DNA from: Serinus canaria
Taxonomy: Eukaryota > Chordata > Aves > Passeriformes > Fringillidae
Length of the DNA: 64,000 nt
Direction: 5' to 3'
NCBI RefSeq assembly: GCF_022539315.1
Contig: NC_066329.1
Location: 5,741,072-5,805,071, forward strand
The notes under the pieces are model-generated. The model had not been told where the DNA came from. It did no database searches and saw only the letters and a list, made by a program, of their open reading frames with translations. Positions 37,521 through 49,900 of this stretch are shown one piece after another. A program made the translations under genes and the position numbers. Every line of letters starts with the position of its first letter. Positions within the stretch are counted from its first letter, which is position 1.

Positions 37521-38379
37521 CAAGCATGGACCAAAGGGTCAAGTGATAACAATTAAAATATTGGATATGATGTCAATGCTGAATTTTAGCACTCTAGTTT
37601 TGGCTTTGTGTGTGGAAATATGATGTCTGGATTGGTTTCTGTAAGTTGGAAGATGCATTGCATCTACATCTGTCAACATAATGTCTGACAGAACATTTTC
37701 CTAAAGCTTGCATACTTGCCAGAGTATTTCACAAGAACACATGCATATGCACATGTGCCTGCAATCTGGTGTTCATGCATGCTGTTGAGCTGACGTGTGA
37801 AAATAAGATGTACATTCCACGTGAAAAGCTGCATAGACTCCTGCTGACATGCAAAAGGCGTCTGCTTGAGCACTGTAGCAAAGCAGAGCATCTGCACTGT
37901 TACATATGTATGCCATGAGATGAGCATACATTTCCTATGTATCTATCTCACATGAAGGTGGATTCTTCTAAGCGGAACAACTGAGCTCCAATCCCAGTCC
38001 TTGGCTCCCTTCCTGGGAGCACTAATAGTTCATTTACCTTAATGTGTAATGCTCTTGACAGGGATCCTCGAGATTTTGTAGATGAGCTTCCCTTAGGTTT
38101 AGAGCATGGCTGAGCTTCCTCGCTTGTACACATTTTAAAATCTGCAGTTTTTACTTCTTTTGCTGTGCTCTGCCTTGGTGCCTTGTGCTGCTGCTCCTTG
38201 TCCCCAATGTGTGGTGTGCTGCCAGGAGTACAGCGCAGGCACCCACACGGATCTCACTCAGAGCCAGCGCAGGTCTGGCAGAGCACAGCAACCCCAGATC
38301 CACATCTCCAGCTGCATCCATCTAAGCCTGTAGCTAATTGTTCAGACTAGTTGTTGTGAGCATTTTTGAGGAAAACTTA

Positions 38380-38730
38380 CTGCCCAATTTAACTGTGTTC
38401 AATTAAGTTGGTTCCATAGGCATTTGCCAAAATATTAAAATATATTTGACCTTCAGAATTGATTAAATAGGCATGATGATCAGCAAGGCAAATTACAGTG
38501 AACATCTGTACATTTTGTGTTTAAATATACACACGTGGAGCTTGCTGAGCTGATGAATGGATACGGATTATTCAGCACATACAGATTCTAATCTAGAAAA
38601 GAATCATTCTTCCTAGTGACTATATTTTTGTACATGAGTAAAATTGTGGCCAAGGCACCTCACACAGTGTGAATCTGTTTGCCTTGTCATAATTATTTAT
38701 GCTTGCAATGGTACAGCAGTTGATTTACAT
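38380..38730. promoter_or_regulatory. Candidate AT-rich regulatory block
   Basis: Rich in AATTAA-type cores ('ttcaattaagttgg' near 38398), 'tcataattatttatgc' near 38688 and palindromic 'tacacacgtgga' near 38528 (a CACGTG E-box). No repeat or coding evidence was found. The CACGTG word would suit a bHLH factor, but a single site carries little weight. Confidence 0.25.
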
Positions 38731-41648
38731 GAGACTTCTTGGGTTGAAAACTGAAACAATAGCATCCTGGTGTTACCTAAGGTAATACCTATCCTTGGAA
38801 ATTCAGGCACCTGACCACCAGCCCACCCAGATGTCCATGTCTGTATAGCTGTATATCAATGAAGTAGGCCTCATCACTGGAACATCTGTCTTTTTGTGCT
38901 TTAAGTCCTCTTTCCTAAGTGTTCAGAGAGTTGGTTACTTTAAACTTGCTGCTTGCTTATATACTTGCTGTGTGTTTCCCTTTCTGAGTGTTTCCCATTG
39001 TGGCAACTACAAAGAAAGCTCTCCATCCTATGAGATTGTCCCTGTGTATCCAAGGTAAAACTCACAAAATACTCAAGCCCAGCTCTGAAAGCTCACTACT
39101 TACATCTCCTTAATATGAATTTACAAAAGAGATCATGAAGCCTGTAAATATGTGTTACAATAAAAACACCCCTAATGGGTTACTGAATGCTCTGCCATAA
39201 CCATTCCACATGGGCTGTTAGTCACTGAGAGGACAGCAACTTGTGTTGTAATAATTTCTTAGTGTCTGCCTTAATAAGGGCCCTGATTTCTCTGGGTCAT
39301 TTATTTACAATTCTGTAGATGCTCTACCTTTTTCGTACAGTCAAAACATGCACTGGTGTATGTTATTGGGGTTTTGTTTCTTTTTCTTGTTTTATTTGAT
39401 TATAATGACATGCATTTTCCATCCAGGAGACAGCGATACAGCTCAGATAAAAATGTATATGACTTCACCACCAACATAGAAGTGGAGCAGAGCATCTCAT
39501 GAATACTGCACACATCCCAGTTCAAAAAGTTTTAAGAGATGTTTTAATCCCATGCCCTGCACAGAAAATCTGAGCAAACAATTGAGGGCTGTTGAAATTC
39601 AATGTTAAGTCCGCTAATCAGAGGCTTGGTCATTTAGGGGAAGATGCTAAGAGGAAAAGAAATCAAATCACCAAAACCCATCCCTTAGCACTTCCAGCTT
39701 TCCTAGATGCCTTCCACCCTATGAGACATCATTCTGGTTGGCTTTGAGGCAGGACAGTCTGTAGCTAATGGATTTGCTCAATGCTTGAAATTATTATATA
39801 GCTCTTCTTAAAATCTGTATATGCTCAGATTCAAGTACCAGATTCAGTGCTACTCTGCTGAGTCCTGGGATGCAGGCAACATCCTGGAGAGAGAGTGCAC
39901 TCTTCTGGAATACATTTCTAGTCAGTGCTATACCTTGTCCTTTCAATCTGCACTCAGAAAGGTACAAGCAGGCACGCTGGGGATGAGTGAGCAGGCAGTA
40001 CACCAACGTGCACACGCAGCACTATTATGCTGCCATGCCTTGTGCAGGCATTTTCTTACTAGTTCCTCTTGCTTTTCACTTAAGTTGCTGGAGATTGCAA
40101 AGGAACACGCTTCTGTGTTTGCTTATATTGAATCACTGGATGATATAGATCTTTGTTACCTAAGCCTGCCTGGTCCCATTCAGAAGCAGAGAAGTTTCTT
40201 TTTGTTGTATAGAGGTACTTGCTTTTGCCTGCTGCAGTCCTTTCTTAATGGTGAATGGAGAGCGAGTGAGTGTGGGTGTGCATGTGTGTGAGCAAGCTTT
40301 ACAAATCCCCTCATAGACACCCCTTTGGCAACCTCTTCTATGAAATTTTTATTAGTATGTTCAGCAATGTGCATGTCCTCAGGAATAACAAACAGCACAG
40401 AGAGAATATATAGCCGCTCAGATGGTCCAGGGGCTTCAGAAGGGAGGTGAACAATGCTACTTTAAATATTGCAGGATGGTTTACAACCCTGAGGGAGGAG
40501 GTGTGGGGGAGGAGGGGGGAAGAGCAGATGGGCACAGTGTCCATTTAAGGTGGTCTGGCACAGTTGGTCAGCAACAATGTGATTTATATTTGGAGGCTCA
40601 TTGCAGCCCCTGTTTTTAAGTTTGCATATGTGTCTGCCCTGAAAACATTACCATAGATTTCAGGGGGTTCAGCAGCTAAGATGTGCCAGTGAGTATGTTT
40701 AAAAGATTGACAGAACGTTTCAGTGACCATTTTCTTCAGACCAGATGGGTGTCTGACATGGCTGATGTGCCCTGGGCTAGGGGGCTGACATGTCAGATAC
40801 TGCTGCCTGCCTCAGCTGCAGAAAGCCAGTCTCAAGTCACAAGAAGATGTCATGAGGATCTGCTGAGCTCAAAACCTCTGTCAGGACCTGAAAAACATTC
40901 AGAAACATTACTGGCCATTATCCCAGACACCAGACTGGCTCCAGGCTGTGCAACATGGGGAATGAGAAAACTGTGTTATTTTGGGCTTTTGGCTCCAGGA
41001 ACTTTAAAACTGCACGAGATTCTTGAATTGACAGAAGGTCCTGGTGTCAGAGTAATCCTTAACATACCCATACTCATACGCCTTGTACTGCAGGGCTCTT
41101 AGTATGTGCAGTTTTCTCTCTGGGCAGTGGGAGCTGAGGGTGCTCTTTCATCAGGATTTGATCTGGGAAGGCTATGTGGATTCTGGCAGACTTGGCTATA
41201 AAAGAAATCACCAGACTGTGCTGCTTTTATATTCCCAAATAATATTTGTGTGTTTCTTGCTCCTTTTTGAGTGCAGGAGCTCTGAGCTTGTGAGCACTGA
41301 GCTGTTTCCTTGGGAGAAAAGGCACCTGGTATCTGCAGCAGTGTAGCTATCTGTCTACAATTAGGGCCTAGTTCATCTGCTAAATTTCTTTGAATAGGAT
41401 TGTTTTTTGTTTGCCAATTCTCCTCCCCAAGTGACCCATTAAATCATGTTAATCCCTCCATTCCAGTCTGTTCTTCTAAAAATCCATGTCTGCCTGTAAT
41501 TTGCTTCTCATAATCAGCCCATACACCTGTAAGGTGGAAAACATTTAGGCTGGTGGTCAGCAAATGGAGCTTATAGACTAGAAACAGGTATGTGTTCATG
41601 CCTTCATTTTCACTCAAAATGTGGTCCCCTGAGAGATATATGGCTTTT

Positions 41649-41700
41649 GCCCCAGTTTCCCCATCTGAAAAATTGTTTATTGCATTGCAAGGTTTAATGC
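41649..41700 (+). mobile_element. MIR-like SINE remnant
   Basis: 'gccccagtttccccatctga' resembles the MIR 3' part (cctcagtttcctcatctg) followed by an eroded 'aaaaattg' and 'aaggtttaatgc' where MIR has a taaaatggg and a ggattaaatga segment. Short and diverged, so tentative. Confidence 0.4.
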
Positions 41701-42051
41701 AGTAAGGCCATCAAGACAGCTGATATAAAAAGGCTAAGGAAGAGCATTTACACTGACATGAACTTTCATAGTGCCCACAAAATTAGCCTCACTCCCTTGG
41801 CTATCAACAGTAGTATCAGACTCCATCAGAAACTAAAACTGTCTGGGCAAGAGTTCTGGCTTATCTGTTTGCACTGGGATTATTCTGTTAATCACCATGC
41901 CAGCATGGCACAATATCATCTAAGAGCATTACAGGTGAAATGGTTTTTTCTCTTTGAGGTCTTCAAGCATGTGTTTTGTGTGTGGAGAGACAGGCAATGA
42001 TCTGTTAGTGGCATATGGAAGGAACAGGATTTGTATTTCCTTGAGTGAAAG

Positions 42052-42077
42052 ATGTATTCAGTTCATGTATTCAGTTC
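42052..42077 (+). repeat. 13-bp tandem duplication, two copies
   Basis: The unit atgtattcagttc occurs twice without a gap and without mismatch, so it is probably recent. Confidence 0.9.
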
Positions 42078-44684
42078 ATCATGACGCCACAGGAGCAATA
42101 TGAAAGAAACAGGGCATCATGCTGAACAGGGACTGAAGTCTTTGGGACAGGAACCATTGCTCCTTAAACTGTCTCCAGCATGGTAAGTGATGTGTCCCTA
42201 AGATTATTAAGCATTCCATCAGAAAAATGTAATTATTGTCACCAAGGCCTTGTGATGAGATTTGCAAAGAAAAGTCTAATTTTTTAGGGCTACAGATGCA
42301 AAATAGTCAACAGTTGGCTGTCTGCTGCTTGGAAATGCATTTTGGTCCTTATCATTGACTTGCTTCAGTTTTTCAGGGTCCTGAAGCCCATTCTAATAAG
42401 GGCTTTATGAAAACTTAACTAATTTTTCTGATGTGTGGAGAACACAGACACAATTAATCCAATGGAGTTTAGGGATACAGCCAGGCATGTACAGTATCCA
42501 TCCACTAGAGTAGTCAAAATGGGTGTGACCCAACAGGAGGCTGGAAAACTGCCTGACACACTTGGCAAGTGATGTAATTCTCCATTCTCAGGAGGAAATT
42601 CTTTATTGAACCCCTCTAGCAATGAACTTTTGGCCTGAAGCTGGAGTTAGGATTGCACAAGCTCAATAAATGTGTAATTATAAATACCAGAGACACATCA
42701 AGCCCCACACCACCCCCCTACAAGTAGGACCTGTTTTAGAAGCTGGGAAGGAGCAAACATCCAGCCAGTAAACCCATAGCAGGAGCCAGCTGCTCTGATG
42801 GAGAGCAGCCTCTGCTCAGGGTGTGGGCCCTGCAGGAGATGGCTCCTGCCCAAGAAAGTGTCATCGGTCATCTTGGGCATTGTGGCAACCAATCAAGCCA
42901 GCAAATCCATCAAATATTCAGCCTCCTCCTCAGGTCTTGCTGCTTTGAATTGGCTGCTTGACAAGTGTGTGGTAATTCTGCTTTTACCTGAAGTCATTGC
43001 CTAATTTAGAGTTTGTTTGCAGCTTTGCCATTTAGGAGCCAGAGATGGATGGGAAGCCCACGGCTATTGCGCTTCCTCTGATGTGGGAGATGGTATCATG
43101 CAGAAGGGGAGAATCTCAGCTTTCATAAAACTTCAGTCTCCAATCATGGTTTTTTTCTTCCTCTCTTCTTAATTTAGAATGACTGCAATGTAATGCAGAG
43201 ATAGAGGATCCACTTTGATGGTAGAAATATACCTGCAGCAGCTTGAAACTCAGCACTGGTAGACCCTACGCTGCTCCTCTCACTCCAAAGGAAGGATGCA
43301 GAGCTCATGGTCAAATGACACTTCCACACCTGTAATACAGTGCTTTGAGTGGCAGTGGAAAGCAATGGCAGGGTCACTTACAAGGTGATTTCAGGGCAAA
43401 CTGTGCTTATGATATTCCAGGCTAAGTGTGTATGTGCCCACCACATCGAGAATGAACACCCCAATTTTCAGTCCTATGACTCAAACCATTGGTGTTTCTC
43501 ATACATCTGTGCTAAATGGGGTGAGGCTGGGATGGATGAAAATTGTTTATATCTTCATTTCAACTATGACAGTGTGGAGTGGTACAGGAAGAGTCATTGC
43601 TCTTCTTCCAAAGTTGGAGTTGTTGGTTTTGTGGGGTTACCCCAAACCATGTTAACTGTAGCTCTGCCTGCATATAAGGTGTTTTTTTTGAAAACCTCTG
43701 CTGGTTTGCATGATGGCTTGCTAAGCTTTTTATGTATAGGGTGGATCCAGCACTGAAATAAGCAAATGAAAAGGCTTCTGAAGGAAGGGTTAGGAGTGGA
43801 ACCCAGAGATGGCATATTTAGTTCTTTCTGAAGTCCAGGAAGACCTGTCCAGCCTGCTCACTGAAATTATTGGATAACTAGAAAAACTCAGCACCATTTT
43901 GAAAAGTCTGATTTAAATCTAACTGCAAATATTAGAACTGACTGTCATTGAACAAAATCAGGCAGGAGCAAAATATTGTTAATCTTAAACTGGAGAGTGG
44001 AAAAACCAATCCTTGTCCTAAAGCATTCAGAGTAGTTACCCCTAAGCTGTGATGCACTGTGCAGCAAGGTTGTGTTTGGAAAGCATCATGATAAAGGTGG
44101 AGAGGGGGTATGTGAATGTGTTTGTACAGACACATGTGCTTTAGGTTTAGCAAATGGAAATGTTTTCATTTCTACCTGAATACAAATTTATCCTCCAGCT
44201 CTAACACACCTACCGCCTGTTTAAAAACTACACAGCTCATGAGGGTTATGAAGCACTTCTAGCAATGACTGTTGACCAGGGCACCTGAGTGATAATCTAG
44301 GTGTGAACAGCTTTGTCATGGTTCTGTGAGTTTTCTCACCATTCCTTAAAGCTCCAAAGAGCATTAGAGGAGATGTAGAATAGTCAGAATGTTCCTCTGC
44401 AGGACACAGCAGATCATAGCATGGCTACAATAGTTCTTGCTCTTACAGCAGGAACAGCAGCATGGTTCCCTCTCAGAGGTTTATCTAGTTAGAGTGTTCT
44501 TCAGGTGTATGTGTTTTAAACAAGAGTGACCAGACACCTTGTGACTGCACATGTGCAGTTTGCTGATCCTATACTGGAAAGGCAATTCAAACATTCTTGT
44601 GAACATTTCAACCACATTGTTTAATAACACTTGTAACATTTTTATTTTCCTTCAGATTCTGCAAGGTCATTCCCTTTGCTCATC

Positions 44685-44709
44685 TTTTTTTTTTTTTTTT
44701 TTTTTTTTT
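44685..44709 (+). repeat. Run of 25 T
   Basis: An uninterrupted poly-T that would be a poly-A tail on the minus strand. On that strand a 'cataaag' word, a weak variant of the AATAAA signal, lies just upstream ('gtccataaagag'). I could not recognise a gene or LINE body to the right, nor clear target duplications, so a processed pseudogene is only possible. Confidence 0.95.
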
Positions 44710-44799
44710 CTCTTTATGGACTGCTGGTTGTATAACCTGCTGGTTCCTTTTGTTTTGCCTATGGATTTCAAATTGGTTTGGCACTTTCTGCAATTGTGA

Positions 44800-45060
44800 A
44801 ACCTGAAATTAGGCTAAGATTTTTATATGTGCTAAATTAGTTGCATTAGCTCAGCAAAATATTTGTTTTAGCTGTAATCATAGTACAGTATTCTAATATA
44901 AAGGTAGGTTATCATTTATTATGGTGTATTATTGCAGTTAGTAAACAACACTGTCTGGTGCAATTACTTTATCAATACAACCGTTTCAAGGGTCTACCCA
45001 TTCAATTTCAAGGGTTTATAATTCATCCATTATATATTTCCTGAAGGTGGAATATAACAC
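44800..45060. promoter_or_regulatory. Very AT-rich block, possibly regulatory
   Basis: Non-repetitive AT-rich sequence between the 25-T tract and ordinary DNA. A short direct repeat 'tttcaagggt' occurs twice about 22 bp apart (near 44984 and 45006). Homeodomain-like cores are frequent ('aaattagttgcattagc'). It could be an enhancer or simply AT-rich neutral DNA. Confidence 0.2.
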
Positions 45061-45643
45061 AGTATGTACCAATATTGGGGAAATCCCTGTTCCCTTTGTA
45101 CTATCCACTTGATTGAGGCTTATCAGGCTTGGAGAAAGATCTAACCTCCTAGAACTACAGCTGTGGAAGCTTATCTTTATGGGCAGGAATCCGTGCCAAT
45201 CCCCACAACTGAAGGTAGATATCTACTCTCTCCAGCTCCTAATGAATGTTTCTTCTTTTTCTTTCTTGATTCACTATCCAATTGACTCATTTTACACTTT
45301 CAGAGGAAGGGAGTGATAGAGAAAGCAAGCAAGAAATGCTTAAGAGAGAAATTTGTTTCTTTGTCAGCAAAGAGATGAGAGAAAAAAATTCCTGGAGATG
45401 AAGTCTCAGTTCCAAGCTGCTAGCTGCTCCCTGACAGTCAGTGTTTATTCTTTATTTTCCAGAGGTAGGGAGGTATGATGGAGTAGATTTAGTCATACTT
45501 CCATTTCCCTAATTTATGGGGGTGTTCTAGGCTGCCTTCTCTCTCCATTACCCACGGAATCCCAATGGGATGTCTGGAGGGTAATTTGGAGATTTCTTTA
45601 CCAATATTTTCCCCCAGGACCTACGTAGAAGCTCTTTCTCCTA

Positions 45644-45663
45644 TTCTTCTTCTTCTTCTTCTT
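45644..45663 (+). repeat. (TTC)n microsatellite
   Basis: Twenty bases of nearly perfect TTC repeat; on the minus strand a GAA tract. Simple-sequence, probably polymorphic. Confidence 0.9.
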
Positions 45664-46146
45664 GCCTGTTCCCGTTTCAGTTCAGGATGACACATTGTCT
45701 ATATCAACATCAATCTTCACCTCTTCATAAGGGGCTCCAAACCCACTGTTCTTTCCTTAATCCCCGTTGGCATGATAGTATCAGATACAGGTTTGGGTAT
45801 TTGCCTAGGGATGCAGATATATATTTATTTATTCCTGATGAAATGCTTGCAAAGAACCAGATGTGAATGCGAGAAGAGATTGTGAGTCACAAAGGACAGG
45901 AGTGAGCAATGAGATGCAAGGTGCTGATGTTGGAGCTGTGGATGCCCTGGTCCACAGGCAGAGTTCTGCACACACCGAGGAGCTCCTGCTGGAAGGTCCT
46001 GTTGGTCCAGGGAGCTGCTGTGGCCAAGTGGCTGCTAAAGGGAGCCACTGTACATTTGTGCAGAGGCACCAGAGCTGAGGGTTGGGATCCACTGGATCCA
46101 TGAGTTAGCAGTGGTGTGTCCTGCAAACCTGCTAAGATAGTTGTGG

Positions 46147-46170
46147 TAATAATAATAACGATGGTGGTGA
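46147..46170 (+). repeat. AAT/GGT-rich microsatellite
   Basis: 'aataataataacgatggtgg' is an interrupted trinucleotide tract changing from AAT to GGT units. Confidence 0.7.
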
Positions 46171-46538
46171 TACCTGGCAGAGTTCAAAGTGGGAGAATTT
46201 CAGGGAGATGTGCTACGAATTTCTTATTCTTGCTATATATTGTGTCTATGAGTTGACATGAAGGTGTGGATAAGTCTAGAGAGCAAATCCAGGCATAAAC
46301 AATAGAGCCATACTTTTTCCTCACTCCAAAGTGGAACACAACAAGGATGAGGTTCCAGAATGGAAGCAAAATGAATGAGCTTTCTGGCCTGCAAGTGGAC
46401 CATGATTGACTTTAACTCTCTGAGTGCAGGAGTAGTGATGGCCAGTATGAGTAGGGTGAGCTGGAAACCAGCTGTTTCCAGGTTGATTCAAAGGAATCTT
46501 CTCATGACTCTCCTTTCACCCATCCTCCCTTCCCACAG

Positions 46539-46619
46539 GTTCCGTGTGCTTCGCAATCAGAACATGTCACGTCAGTGGGAATCGGCAATCCTAGAAATGC
46601 TCTGCAATAAGGGGAGAAG
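46539..46619 (+). other. Candidate internal exon (unconfirmed)
   Basis: An 81-bp segment follows a long pyrimidine tract ending 'cttcccacag' (AG at 46537-46538) and is followed by a donor-like 'agaag|gtggca' (GT at 46620). It is open in the frame starting at 46540 (FRVLRNQN…, then SRQWESAILEMLCNKG) and the length keeps frame. I recognise no domain. The segment forms the left edge of a block that looks constrained as non-coding DNA, which could equally explain why it lacks decay. Confidence 0.13.
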
Positions 46620-46960
46620 GTGGCAGGGGGCGCAGGAGAGCCGCTGGTAGCGCACCCATCCTTAGCCGGGAGGTAACTTGGCTGCCGCGCTAGGAAAAGT
46701 CCTTCAGTTTATAGAATGTACAACCTAACGCATTTTAAACAGAAATGAATGTGTTTTAGAGCTTCCTGGGTGATTGACCGTATCTTCTGGAATCCCACTT
46801 AATGAGCTGCACTTACCTTCAATTATTTGAGGCTACGTTCCTGTTTAGCACTGCTCTCTCTGTAGGAAACCACGCAGTGTAATGGGTTAACTCAGTTATT
46901 CACTCCCTAGACTAATTCAACTGCCTCGGGGATGAAATACAAAAGTTAGTTAACCACTAA
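46620..46960. promoter_or_regulatory. Candidate conserved regulatory block
   Basis: The first 80 bp hold about six CpGs, including a 'gcagggggcgc' word at about 46623-46633 that resembles the right half of a CTCF site. After it come mixed-composition words with homeodomain cores ('cacttaatgagctgc' near 46797, 'ttcaattatttgagg' near 46818) and no recognisable repeat. Constraint is inferred, not measured. Confidence 0.35.
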
Positions 46961-46999
46961 GACTTCACAGCAGAGTTTGAGAGGGACACAAAATGCTGA

Positions 47000-49900
47000 G
47001 ATTTATATCAGTTGTCCTAGTGAAATCTGAAATAATTCTGTCAGCTGTCAATGGAATTATTTGGTTTATACCCCTGTACAAAATCTATTCTCTAAAATGT
47101 CTCTAGCAGAAACTACATCAAAATATTAGCAACAATTTGGCCAGAAAATAGAAACTAAGGCGATTTCTGCTGGGAATGCAGGTCACAGATGTATTTAAAC
47201 CAGCTGCATACTGGCTTAAATGCATCACATATCACATATACATCTCTGTGTTGCACTCAGAGGATAGAGGATAGTATGCATGTAAGCTATATTACTACAC
47301 TGGAAAGCATTATGGAACACAAAACCAGAAGGACAAAGCCTTCCTATCTCATCCCAACATCATGTGAGACTGGCATGTACTCACCCAAGAGGCATTTGCC
47401 TTTGCTGGTCTGTCTGGTTTTACCACAAAAGGTTATGGTACCAGCAATTTGATTATGGTGCAAGTGGGGGATTATTAAGGGTTTATGTTTCCTGTGGTAA
47501 AATTCTATGATTCCAATTGCGTTATTACTCTGCTATTACTAGAACCATCTACAGAAAATACACTGAAATATTAAAAATTTGGCAACACTTGTTTTTTCCT
47601 CTTCTGTAGGAGAAGTTCATCAATTTGTTGCCTAGGGGCTTGCTGAAGAGCAGTACTCAATGTCTCAATTTCTCTGGAAGTTAATTCTTCATTCTGCCAA
47701 GTGCCTTTTCTCCTTCAAACAACAGTAGTTGAGACAGTACCATCCACCTTATTCTTCCCTTGCCTTCAGTGTGCTAATATCTACCCCTTGCTTCAATAAT
47801 TACCATGTTGATAGCACTTTGTAGATTTGTCTTCATGTGAATATTTATTCTGTGGCAAAGCACTCTGCATAGCAATAGAGGATTCATTGCTTTCATGAAG
47901 CTGTAAGGTACCTCTTCAGCAATGTGCTAAAAGGACAATGCTGATATGAAAACAAATCTGCCTCATTCAAATATTGAAGCTGGACAAATACAGACCAATG
48001 TACAGCAAAAGCAAATGTAAAACCCATTCGATAAATCTGCCCTCAATAAAACTTTAATCTGGTGCAGTGAAGGCTGAGAGAAATTCTATAAATACACAGA
48101 ACAGGAGAAAAAGGAGATGTAAATGCCAGGGAGAAGGACAACTGCTTAGACTAAAGGCAATATTGGCACATAAAGAGATGGGCATCATCAAGCCAGTAGT
48201 AACTTTAGAAGGTTCCTAACCTCAGAAGGGAGAGATTCTGGAGCAGAATTTGCTGTTGGGGCTTTTTTTTTTCTACTTCTTGCTGTGAGGCAGAAGTCAG
48301 TAAGCTGGCATGAGGGGTTATGTTATCTGATGTACTGGCTCTGTTCACACATGTTCTTCCTCTCATGAGCAGAAGGGGCAGAGAGCAGAAGGGAGAGAAC
48401 AGCCTGGAAGTAAACATCAGCATTAATCTGGAATGTTTTCATCCTTCCCATCCTTGGACTGTGGGAGAAGAAATAGCCAAGAGCTTCTTTTTTTGTCACT
48501 GTGACACAATCAGTCAGTCTCAGATCAGGGATTCCTATTGTAAAGGCCTGAAGATCTGAGGTGGCAGGAAAATTCACCCTGGAGAATTTGTCTTTCTACA
48601 AAGGATTGTGGAGAGGTCCTCCCTCATGCTGGAGAAGATAGGCATGGGCCAGAAAGTCAGATTGGAACAGCTCCAGGTCCTCTGAACCTGAGGTCTGTAG
48701 TATGAGCCTATCTCCAGTGACATCTCATTGAATCTGAATAATTTCTCCAGCTGCTAATGTATAACAGGCAGATGTGTATTCTCATACCTACTGCTCACCT
48801 GTGATTCTGTTTTTCTCTTCAGTAATTGTGCAATTCACCTGATCATTCAGCTAAAAGCACTTACGAGACATTACATAATGTCCTCAGAGAAACACTGTCT
48901 GCTGTAACATTGGAGAGATTATTATGTAAAACTTTCTCTTTTTTTCTCAGTTGTTTGGTTTTGGGTGGGGAGTCAGGCTGGATTTCCACTTGGCTGAATC
49001 TGAAAGATTTCAGGTTTACACTGGGTTGTTCCCCTGTTTTATTCATCTCTGGAGACTGTGCTGGAGCTAGCCTTAGCATCACAAGTGAAATGAGTTTGGC
49101 AGGGCCCTCTGGATCCAGGGAGCACACCTGGCTGTGATCTGAGATACAGCTCAAGTGGTAACACTTACTCAAGAAAGCCCCCAGCTCTAATGTGATGATT
49201 TAATTAGCATCACTGGACCAGATCCATTGGATAAAACCTTCCCCCAGTACTCCCTCTGGACTGCAGAGCTCTCTGTTTGCACAAGTATTGCTGAAGAGAT
49301 CATGCATTGCTTGCACACGTGGCCAGGAGAGCTGTGGGCAGGCCTCTGTTGAGGAGGATAAGCACAAAGAGTTAGATCCCAGCTCCCAATGAAACCTCTT
49401 CCCTGTGTGGCTGTTGAAGTCTTAAGCAGAAGGACTGGCTCATTCATTCTCTCCTTTTTGCTCAAGCCCCTGTGGCCCTGCCTGCTCTAATGAACAGTCT
49501 GTGGGTGACATTGAGCTCCCACAAAGGTCTGAAGAAAGGTTAGAAGTCAACACCCAAAGCAGTGTGATTCACCCAGATGTCCCTCAGCATTCTGCTTCTA
49601 TCAGCATGTTGGAAAGTCTCCATCCCCAGCTGTAGGGTGGAGGGGAGCAAGCAGACTCTGGCAGTTTCCCCCAGCTGAAGGGTAACCAGCCATTCCCAGC
49701 ACCACCTCACTGAGCGAGCGCCGCAGAAGCTGATCTGCAGCCCTGCTTTGCCTTTCTGCACTAGCCTCCCATCCTGTCTGTGTCCTGCCTGGCATCCAGC
49801 ACACTCCTCATCTGCCCAAGCACAGAGCCCAGGAGCTCCTCAGGGCTGTGGCTTAGGCAGCACTTTGTAAAAGGAGTGGGTGGGAGAGCAGGATGAGAGC

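Noticed and set aside
39821..40291. 156-codon plus-strand frame
   Set aside because: Low-information, Cys/Leu-rich composition without domain or splice support.
46621..46633. CTCF-like core gcagggggcgc, and a similar gcagggggcag near 16704
   Set aside because: Only the right half of the consensus is present; the left CC positions are missing, so it is not called as a site.
47499..47514. 'aattctatgattcc' resembling a CR1 3' end word
   Set aside because: No CR1 body precedes it in either orientation.
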